Of a stretch of DNA of 64,000 nt, positions 54,582 through 63,600 are shown piece after piece (position 1 is the stretch's first letter; every line of letters starts with the position of its first letter). The DNA is taken from the NCBI RefSeq assembly GCF_947498805.1, contig NZ_CANMLT010000008.1, positions 1 through 64,000 on the forward strand. Reading direction: 5' to 3'. The notes under the pieces are model-generated. The model made no database searches and had not been told where the DNA came from. It saw only the letters and a list, made by a program, of their open reading frames with translations. Position numbers and translations under genes: made by a program. Source of the stretch: an uncultured Tenacibaculum sp. Its GTDB lineage: Bacteria > Bacteroidota > Bacteroidia > Flavobacteriales > Flavobacteriaceae.

Positions 54582-54923
54582 ATGACAAATTTAAAATTAA
54601 TTACTAGTTGTTTATTTGTATTTCTAATGCTATCATGTAGTAGTGATGATACTATTGTAAATAATCCACCAATAGAATTTTCTATAACCTTTGGAAGGGT
54701 TGATAATAATGGTTTATTACCTATCACATGGACAGAAGCTATCGATCCTGATGGAGATACAGTAACATATAATGTATTTGCAGACGATGTATTAAAAGAG
54801 TCTAATCTCAAAGAAAGAAAAGCTACCATTGCATTAATTAATACTAAAAATATAAAAATAACCGTTGTTGCAAAAGATTCAAAAGGAGCTGAAACAGAAG
54901 TTGTAAAAATTTACCGAGACTAA
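54582..54923 (+). CDS. Small lipoprotein with one Ig/FN3-like domain
   Basis: The 113-residue protein has a lipoprotein signal ending LMLSC (Cys19) followed by SSDD. A single ~85-residue beta-sandwich follows (ITFGRVDNNGLLPITWTEAI, DPDGDTVTYNVFADDV, NIKITVVAKDSKGAETEVVK), which looks cadherin- or FN3-like. It should be anchored on the outer membrane. It is a single-gene unit between operator site 2 and a weak terminator and is the first gene after the two-component pair. Confidence 0.7.
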   Translation: MTNLKLITSCLFVFLMLSCSSDDTIVNNPPIEFSITFGRVDNNGLLPITWTEAIDPDGDTVTYNVFADDVLKESNLKERKATIALINTKNIKITVVAKDSKGAETEVVKIYRD

Positions 54924-54958
54924 TTTATTATCATACATTTTTTTATGTTTTTATTATA

Positions 54959-54985
54959 AACCCTTTACTTAAAAGTAAAGGATTT
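54959..54985 (+). terminator. Putative terminator
   Basis: The stem CCTTTACTT / AAGTAAAGG (54962-54970, 54973-54981) has a 2-nt apparent loop and T-rich flank, so it is weak to moderate. Confidence 0.5.
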
Positions 54986-55016
54986 ACAATTTTTGATGCT
55001 AGTATTTTTTTCTTTC

Positions 55017-55043
55017 ACAAACTCAATTTGCCATTCATAAAGT
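55017..55043 (+). promoter_or_regulatory. LytTR-regulon operator candidate, site 3
   Basis: ACAAACTCAATTTGC then CATTCATAAAGT is the copy closest to all others. It begins 54 bp before TATTATTG (55071-55078), which lies 26 bp upstream of the ATG at 55105. Confidence 0.65.
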
Positions 55044-55104
55044 GTATTGTTCTAAATAAACTTCTACAATTATTATTGTAGAAATCTATTTAAATAATAA
55101 AAAA

Positions 55105-55935
55105 ATGAAAAATTTAAAAAAGGGATTATTCACATTAATAATTGGATTACAATTCATGTCTTGCGGAGGTAATGATGATAACATTGATAAAACTTCAAAA
55201 GAAAGAAGCATTACAAAAGCTTATTTTACGAAAACATACTTAAACTTTAGAGATACCTATTTCCTTTATGATTTAGGAAATGTACTTAATAACGGATGGG
55301 CTGCAGAAGTATCTGTTGAAGGATATAATAGTGCTTACAATTATGAAATAAAAATTAAAGGAGATATATTAAAAGAAGAATATACGTTACCGCTACAGTT
55401 TTCTAAAATAGATGATACAAATGCTACTGTTAATATATTAGATTTTGTAAAAGAACAGTTTAAAGCTAAAGTAGATAGTTACAAAGCGTATATTGTAGAA
55501 AAAGAAAGTAATACTGAATTAGAAATTAGTATTCCTCCGACTTCACCAAACAGACCTTATATTATGGTAGATGGAGATGAAGATGGTTTTTTATATACTT
55601 TTTTCTTTTCTGCAGAAAGAACCACAAGCGCTGCAGTTTTAACCGAATTAAACTTACCTACAAGACAAAGTTTCGATTTTTTCTTTGGCGGGTCTTGGGT
55701 ACTTGCCAATGGTTTAACTTTAAGTGTTGAAATATATGACTTAAACTTAAATAAATTAGGAGAAGTTGCAACACATAGATTTGTAACAAGTAATAACGTT
55801 GTAGGCTATTGGTTTAGTACGTCGAATTTTAACAATGTAATTCCAAACACAGGAGAGTATTTTTTAAGACTAAAAGGTTCTTCAACAGGTGAATTAAGGT
55901 ATAGCCCGTATAAAAAAATCAACATCATAAAATAA
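55105..55935 (+). CDS. Lipoprotein of unknown function, 276 aa
   Basis: The lipoprotein signal MKNLKKGLFTLIIGLQFMSC ends at Cys20, followed by GGNDDN. The ~250-residue body is beta-rich with no recognised motif. Strands include WAAEVSVEGYNSAYNYEIKI, a repeated FFFSAERTTSAAV region and a terminal half (LTLSVEIYDLNLNKLGEVAT, NTGEYFLRLKGSSTG) resembling a bacterial beta-sandwich of the pre-peptidase C-terminal kind. It is the first gene of a probable three-gene unit under operator site 3. Confidence 0.65.
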   Translation: MKNLKKGLFTLIIGLQFMSCGGNDDNIDKTSKERSITKAYFTKTYLNFRDTYFLYDLGNVLNNGWAAEVSVEGYNSAYNYEIKIKGDILKEEYTLPLQFSKIDDTNATVNILDFVKEQFKAKVDSYKAYIVEKESNTELEISIPPTSPNRPYIMVDGDEDGFLYTFFFSAERTTSAAVLTELNLPTRQSFDFFFGGSWVLANGLTLSVEIYDLNLNKLGEVATHRFVTSNNVVGYWFSTSNFNNVIPNTGEYFLRLKGSSTGELRYSPYKKINIIK

Positions 55936-56014
55936 ATCATGAAAGCCCATTATGGACATTTGGCAAGCAATAATAAACTCTCATTAAAACAAAATACTAC
56001 AAAAACTTAAATAG

Positions 56015-57031
56015 ATGAAAAAAATAGTTTTACTTAGTATGTGTGCTTTACTTAGCATAACACTACAAGCGCAAAAATCATTCTTTAAAGCTCTTGAAGC
56101 TAATGGAGAAAATGCAATTTACGAAGGTTTTACTGAAATATCACCAAACGGAGGTGGTACTTGTAATTTTGGAAGATCGTTACCTAAAGTTAAAGTAAAT
56201 ATAGTACGTATAGCTAATGGAATTCCTGTAGGTTTTGTTGGAAAACCAGTAGCAAAAGATTGGGGAGAAATTGGCGAAACAGAATTAAGTGATTATGGTA
56301 GAATGGATAGTTATCCTCTTACTATGAGCATGAAACATACCCGTACAAAAGAAGGGTATGTTGTTATAGACGACATTATTTTTGTGTTAGATAAAATTTC
56401 AGATAACAACTTGCCATCTGTTAATGACATCACAAAAATATATGCATTGGTTAAAAACGGTAAAACCACTACTAAAAAGAAAAAAAAGAAAGGTGGATTT
56501 TTAGCTAGAATGAAAAATAAACTAAACAGTGCCGGACTTAGCCCAACGCATAAATATTTAAAAAGTGTAAATCTTGTAGAAAAATTCACCAATTATGTAA
56601 AAGCAATGCAAGCAAAGCAAGCAGCTTATACACTTACTGCAAAAGATAAAAATGATACTGCTAAAATAAAAGCAGCACGTAATGCAGGAGATGCCGAAAT
56701 TAAACGTTACAACGACTCAATAAAAGCAACGCCAGAGTACAAAGATTTACAAAGACGAATAAAGCAAAACGAGCAAAACTATCAAGATGCAAAGGCACAA
56801 AACACAGTAACACTTCGCAACAATACAGGGAGTACCATTTATATAGGTAAATCTGGTAGTCGTAATCAAGGTACTAGAATTGACAGTGGTAGTACAGCAA
56901 CTTGGAGTTGTGATTCTAATGCTTACTTACAGGTAAAAACAAAATCTGGCGGAAGTAATAATTATAGCACTACCAATACTAAAGTTTATAGTGCAAATTC
57001 AGGATGTGGATCTATCATAGCTATTAATTAA
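56015..57031 (+). CDS. Exported protein with polylysine stretch and C-terminal beta domain
   Basis: The 338-residue protein has a cleavable signal (MKKIVLLSMCALLSITLQAQ). Residues ~20-150 form an unrecognised domain with VFVLDKISDNNLPSV-like strands. A very basic stretch KKKKKKGG lies around residue 155. A helical, probably coiled-coil region follows (AGDAEIKRYNDSIKATPEYK). The last ~70 residues are Ser/Gly/Asn-rich (TVTLRNNTGSTIYIGKSGSR) with two cysteines (WSCDSN and SGCGS), which could form a small disulfide-bonded beta domain. It lacks a T9SS sorting domain. Confidence 0.6.
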   Translation: MKKIVLLSMCALLSITLQAQKSFFKALEANGENAIYEGFTEISPNGGGTCNFGRSLPKVKVNIVRIANGIPVGFVGKPVAKDWGEIGETELSDYGRMDSYPLTMSMKHTRTKEGYVVIDDIIFVLDKISDNNLPSVNDITKIYALVKNGKTTTKKKKKKGGFLARMKNKLNSAGLSPTHKYLKSVNLVEKFTNYVKAMQAKQAAYTLTAKDKNDTAKIKAARNAGDAEIKRYNDSIKATPEYKDLQRRIKQNEQNYQDAKAQNTVTLRNNTGSTIYIGKSGSRNQGTRIDSGSTATWSCDSNAYLQVKTKSGGSNNYSTTNTKVYSANSGCGSIIAIN

Positions 57032-57046
57032 TAGTTATAAAATAGT

Positions 57047-57502
57047 ATGAAAATTTTTAAATATATTCTCTTATTTATATTACCTTTTACAGTATATACT
57101 CAAAATGAAAAACCTACCAAGGCTATTGATGGTGTTTATCATTTACTTGAAAGAGAAAGAACTATTGGAAATAAGCAAACTAAAACCAAATTTTTTCAAT
57201 ATAGCTTATTAGGTACTACAAAAGTAGTAGCTGTGGCTGCTTGTAAAAAATGTATACCTGCAATTTACAAATACCAAGAAGCGGAAAGTAAAGAATTAAA
57301 CAGACCTGTTTTTTATAATAATATTGGTCTTTTTCTAATTTCGTACGATCAAGAAAGCTTTGTAATGGTAATGCCTGCTAATAAACAAGGTTCAGATTGG
57401 ACCGATTTTGCATACAGTAACTTTTACAGTAAAAATAGCTCAAAAGTAGCTTCAATGTCTCAGAAAAAAATTAAAGACTTTATTTTACAAATAGCTAATT
57501 AG
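57047..57502 (+). CDS. Small exported protein, 151 aa, unknown
   Basis: A signal peptide (MKIFKYILLFILPFTVYTQ) precedes a ~130-residue domain of unknown family. A CKKC pair occurs in VVAVAACKKCIPAIYKY, and the end is KIKDFILQIAN. The cysteine pair might bind metal or form a disulfide in the periplasm. It follows the 338-aa gene by 15 bp and is closed by a strong terminator, so it is the last gene of the site-3 unit. Confidence 0.6.
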   Translation: MKIFKYILLFILPFTVYTQNEKPTKAIDGVYHLLERERTIGNKQTKTKFFQYSLLGTTKVVAVAACKKCIPAIYKYQEAESKELNRPVFYNNIGLFLISYDQESFVMVMPANKQGSDWTDFAYSNFYSKNSSKVASMSQKKIKDFILQIAN

Positions 57503-57524
57503 TTTATAATCTTTTACAAATTAT

Positions 57525-57560
57525 AAAACCCTCAAAATTCAATTGAATTTTGAGGGTTTT
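57525..57560 (+). terminator. Strong symmetric terminator
   Basis: A perfect 18-bp inverted repeat starting AAAACCCTCAAAATTC and ending with its complement, GAATTTTGAGGGTTTT, has almost no loop. It separates the three-gene unit from the giant surface-protein gene. Confidence 0.85.
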
Positions 57561-57581
57561 AGTTTTACTAATTTTTCATTA

Positions 57582-57608
57582 ACAAAGCCAAATTGACATT
57601 CATAAAGC
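57582..57608 (+). promoter_or_regulatory. LytTR-regulon operator candidate, site 4 (before the giant surface protein)
   Basis: ACAAAGCCAAATTGA then CATTCATAAAGC matches site 3 at 22 of 27 positions. It begins 55 bp before TTCTTTTG (57637-57644, one mismatch to TAnnTTTG), which lies 28 bp upstream of the ATG. Confidence 0.65.
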
Positions 57609-57672
57609 GAATTATTAACACTTCATATTATAATTGTTCTTTTGATTTTATAAAATACATAAACTATTTAAA

Positions 57673-60600
57673 ATGAAAAACAAACTACTTTATTTTATGT
57701 TGTTGGTTGTCAGCTTATCTTATGGGCAAATACCAACTACAGATTTAATAAAATCTTATGAATTTACAAACGGAAGTTTAGTGAATCAAACTACTCCAGG
57801 GATTAATGATTTATCTCCAACAGGTACAGCAAGAGTATCAACTACAGATTTTTTAGGTACTGCTAATAATGCATTAATATTAAATGGAGACTCCTTTGAC
57901 GGTGGAACAAGAGATGATGGATCTCAAGTTGTAGGTAGAGAGGATGCATCTATTAGTTTTTGGATAAAAACAGGAACTGTAAATAGTACACCTCAAAATA
58001 TTATACAACAAACTGGTACTTCTGGATTTGGAAATTACGGTTGGTTTACAGAATTAGTTAATGGAAAAATTAAATTAACCTCTAACTTTTTAAAAAACGG
58101 AAACCAAGCAACTCCTATAAGAGTTATTGAGTCTTCAACCATAGTTGCAGATAATAATTGGCATCACGTTGCAATTGTATTTCGTAGAGAAAGTTTTTCC
58201 TTTAATGGAACGCCTGCTCATGGGCTTAGAAGAACTATCTACATAGATGGTGTACAAGAAGCAACAACTCGTGATGGTGGAGCTTCTTCAGTAAACTTAG
58301 TTTATGTAAACTCTGCTTTAGAAACGGTTAAAATTTCTGAAGGAAATAATAAATTTATAGAAACTTTAGATAATATAAGAATTTATAATACCGCATTATC
58401 AGATGCAGATATAGCTTCTTTATATGGTGAGCTTCCACTAATTACTTATGTAAACCAAAATGCCACAGGTAATAACGACGGTACATCTTGGGCAAATGCT
58501 TATACAAGTTTACAAGATGCTATATTAGCTAGTAGTCCAGCAAATCAGATATGGATAGCGCAAGGAGCATATAAACCAAGTACAAATTCAAGGACGGCAT
58601 CGTTCGATATTATACACGATAATATAAAAATTTACGGAGGGTTTTCTGGTAATGAAACACATATAAATCAAAGAGACATAAATAACAATGTAACTATATT
58701 ATCTGGCGACATTAACGGAGATGATTCTGGCGTCTTTTTTACTGGATATAATCGTGGAGACAATAGTTACCACGTCGCAAAAATTAATGGAAATAATATT
58801 TTATTAGACGGAATACAAATAAACGATGGTCATGCAGATTTAAACACTAACGAAAATAACAGAGGTTCAGCAATTATTGTAAACCCTGCTGTAAATGGTT
58901 TTACTGTAAAGAACTGTAAATTTAAGAGTAATGTATCCACCTCTGGAGGAGCCATTTTTGCATACTTTAATGCTACTGCCAATGTTGTAATAGAAAAATG
59001 TGTATTTAATAAAAATTTAAGTGTTTACGGTAGTGGTTTATATTTGTTAACTGATACCAACGCTACTCTCAATATCTCTGTATCAAATTCTCTTTTTAAC
59101 AATAATGAATCCACTGATGCTGGTTCAACTTTAGGATTATCTGGTAGCGCAATGTGGATTAGGTCAATTGGTGCATCATCTCAAATTACAGCTACGATAG
59201 CTAACTGTACATTCGCAAATAATTTTGATAGAGGGTCAGCGACTAATTCTCAAAAAGGTCCAGTTGCTTTGTCAGAACAAAATGGTAACTCTCAAATAAC
59301 TGCAGCTATAAATAATTGTATTTTTTATCATAACCGTATCAGTGTTAATCCAAATAACACAACAGCTAGTACAGCTGTTAATAGAGCGCATAAAACATTA
59401 CCTGTTACTTTAACGGTTAACAATTCTATTGACGAAAATGCGTTTTCTAATTTAACCTCAGGTACAACAAGTATCTTGTCATCAAACCCTTTATTTACAA
59501 GTACAACCGACTATACATTACAATCAGGCTCACCAGCTATTGATGCAGGCAATAATACTTTTGTTATTGGAACTACCGACTTAGCAGGTAATCAACGTGT
59601 TTTTAATACCACAGTAGATATGGGGGCTTATGAATTTGGAGCAACAGCACCTATAACAAGAGCTTTAACCATCAATGCAACAAACGGAACGGTTACTACA
59701 AACCCGAACCCGACCAATGGAACCTATGCCGACGGAACAGTAGTAGCTTTAACAGCAACACCAGCAACAGGATATCAATTTGATGGCTGGAGTGGCGACG
59801 TTACAGGAAATACAAACCCAATAAACATTACTATGGATGCTGACAAAACAGTAACCGCTACGTTTAGTCAACAATGTTTAGTAAGCATCCCTGATACTAA
59901 TTTCAAAAACTATTTAGTTGGTAACACAGCTATAAACACAAACGGCGACACCGAAATACAATGTAGTGAAGCCACTGCTTTTACAGGAACTATAAATGTG
60001 AGTAACCAAAATATTTCAGACTTAACAGGTATTGAAGCATTTACCAATATAACAGAATTAGATTGTGGTGAAAATCAATTAACTAGTTTAAATGTGACTC
60101 AAAACACAGCATTAACAATGCTTCGTTGTGCTGGTAATCAATTAATCAGTTTAGATGTAAGTCAAAATACAGCATTGACACAACTTTATCTTCAAGATAA
60201 TCAAATTACTAGTTTAGATGTAAGCCAAAATACATTACTACAATATATTTACTGTTATAATAATCAATTAACTAGTTTAGATTTAAGTCAAAATACTATG
60301 TTAATATCTTTACAGGTTTATAATAATCAGTTAACTAGTTTAGATGTAAGTCAAAATACAGCATTAACATTACTTGCTTGTGCTAATAATCAATTAACCA
60401 ATTTAAATATAGCAAATAGTAATAATGCTAATATTAATATTTTTAATGCTCTTAATAACGCTAATTTAACTTGTATACAAATAGACGCAGGCTTTACACC
60501 ACCTACAAATTGGCAAAAAGATGCAGGTGCTAGTTATAGTACTAATTGCAACCCTCAACGTACTTTAACCCTTAACGCAGCCAATGGTACCATAGCTACC

Positions 60601-63600
60601 AACCCAAACCCAACAAACGGAACCTATGCCAACGGAACAGTAGTAGCTTTAACAGCAACACCAGCAACAGGATATCAATTTGATGGCTGGAGTGGTAGCG
60701 TTACAGGAACTACCAACCCAATAAACATTACCATGGATGCTGACAAAACAGTAACCGCTACGTTTAGTCAACAATGTTTAATAAGCATCCCAGATGCAAA
60801 TTTTAAAGCTGCTTTAGTTGGTAACACAGCTATAAATACCAACGGCGACACCGAAATACAATGTAGCGAAGCAACTGCTTTTACAGGAACTATAAATGTG
60901 AGTAATCAAAATATTACAGACTTAACGGGTATTGAGGCATTTACTTCTATACAAGTTTTAGAAGCAGCAAATAATCAACTTACAAATATCAATATTACAG
61001 CAAATACTCAATTACTAGCTTTAAGAGTAGGTAATAATTCAATTAATAATATAAATATCTCTTCAAATCCTAATTTAGTTGCTTTAGAAGTACATAATAA
61101 TCAGCTTACAACTATAGATATTTCTTCAAATCCTAATTTGATACATCTTTATTTACAAAATAATAGTATAACAAGTTTGGATATTAGTTTACATAGTGCT
61201 ATTAATTATCTAAATGTTAGTAATAACAATTTAACCAGTTTAAATGTAGCTAATGGAAATAATACTAACTTTTATGATGCTTCAAATGGGGGTGGAAGCG
61301 GAAACCCAGCAATGGATGCTCGCGGAAACACAAGTTTAACCTGTATACAACATGACTCTAATTTTACACCACCAAATAGTCCAGCAAGTTCACGTTGGGA
61401 AAAAGATACAACGGCAAGTTGGAGTGATAATTGTAGTCCTCAACGTACCTTAACCATCAATGCAACAAACGGAACAGTTACAACCAACCCAAACCCAACA
61501 AACGGAACCTATGCCGACGGAACAGTAGTAGCTTTAACAGCAACACCAGCAACAGGATATCAATTTGATGGTTGGAGTGGCGACGTTACAGGAACTACCA
61601 ACCCAGTAAACATTAATATGGATGCTGATAAAACAGTAACCGCTATGTTTAGCTTAATTCCTCAAGCTCCTATTCCAACATTCGTAAATTCGCCCGCTAA
61701 TATTTCAGGAGCTTATACAGCAACTATTAATTTTAGTAGTGCAGTAACTGGTTTCGACATGAGTGATATTCAAGCAACAGGAGCTAGTTTAAGTAACTTT
61801 ACAGCGGTAAGCGGTACCGAGTATACGGTATTAGTAACACCAACAAGCATTTGTAGTACAACTGTTACATTACAAGTACCAGCAAATGTAGCTCAAGGTT
61901 CAAATAGTATAAACAATGTGGCTTCAGCTGTTACTACAATTAATGCAGTTGATAACTTTGGTCCAACAATAGTAGCACAAGGTTTCACTTTACAATTAGA
62001 TGCAAACGGACAAGCAACCTTAACTGTAGCGAATATTGATAATGGAAGTACAGATAATTGTGTAATCGCTACAAGAACGCTAAATAAAACAAGTTTTACT
62101 TGTACAGATATTGGTGTAAACACAGTAACATTAACTGTAACAGATGCTTCAAATAATCGTTCAGACGCTACAGTAACGGTAACTGTTGTAGATAGCATTG
62201 TACCAATAGTAGCTGTACAAAACATTACAGTGCAATTAGGAACTAACGGACAAGCAAACATTACTACTGCTGATATTAATAATGGTTCGTCTGATAACTG
62301 TGCGATAAGCTCAATGAGTTTAGATAAAACAAACTTTACTTGTAACGATTTAGGAGCAAATACAGTAATATTAACTATTGAAGATACTTCTGGTAACCAA
62401 AATACAGCTACAGCAACGGTTACGGTAACTCAAAATCCGAATGCACAATTAGCAGCTGTAACACAAAATATTACAGTTCAGTTAGATGCAAACGGAAGTG
62501 CAACCATAACTCCAGCACAAGTTGATAACGGATCAGGAAGTGGATGTAACAGTAATCCTACATTAAGTTTAGACAAAACAACATTCGATTGTTCTAATAT
62601 TGGAACGAACACAGTTACTTTAACAGCAACAGATTCTGGTACAAGTGCAACAGCTACAGCAACTGTAACCGTTGAAGATAAAATGGCTCCAACAATAGTA
62701 GCACAAGATTTCACCCTACAATTAGATGCAAACGGACAAGGAACATTAACTGTAGCGAATATTGATAATGGAAGTACAGATAATTGTGCAATCGCTACAA
62801 GAACGCTAAATAAAACAAGTTTTACTTGTACAGATATTGGTGCAAACACAGTAACATTAACTGTAACAGATGCTTCAAATAATCGTTCAGACGCTACAGT
62901 AACGGTAACTGTTATAGATAGCATTGTACCAATAGTAGCTGTACAAAACATTACAGTGCAATTAGGAACTAACGGACAAGCAAACATTACTACTGCTGAT
63001 ATTAATAATGGTTCGTATGATAACTGTGCGATAAGCTCAATGAGTTTAGATAAAACAAACTTTACTTGTAACGATTTAGGAGCAAATACAGTAACATTAA
63101 CTGTTGAAGATACTTCTGGTAACCAAAATACAGCTACAGCAACGGTTACGGTAACTCAAAATCCGAATGCACAATTAGCAGCTGTAACACAAAATATTAC
63201 AGTTCAGTTAGATGCAAACGGAAGTGCAACCATAACTCCAGCACAAGTTGATAACGGATCAGGAAGTGGATGTAACAGTAATCCTACATTAAGTTTAGAC
63301 AAAATAACATTCGATTGTTCTAATATTGGAACGAACACAGTTACTTTAACAGCAACAGATTCTGGTACAAGTGCAACAGCTACAGCAACTGTAACCGTTG
63401 AAGATAAAATGGCTCCAACAATAGTAGCACAAGATTTCACCCTACAATTAGATGCAAACGGACAAGGAACATTAACTGTAGCAAATATTGATAACAGAAG
63501 TACAGATAATTGTGCAATCGCTATAAGAACTTTAGATAAAACCAGTTTTACTTGTAGTGAATTAGGTGCTAATACAGTTACTTTAACAATTGTTGATAAT

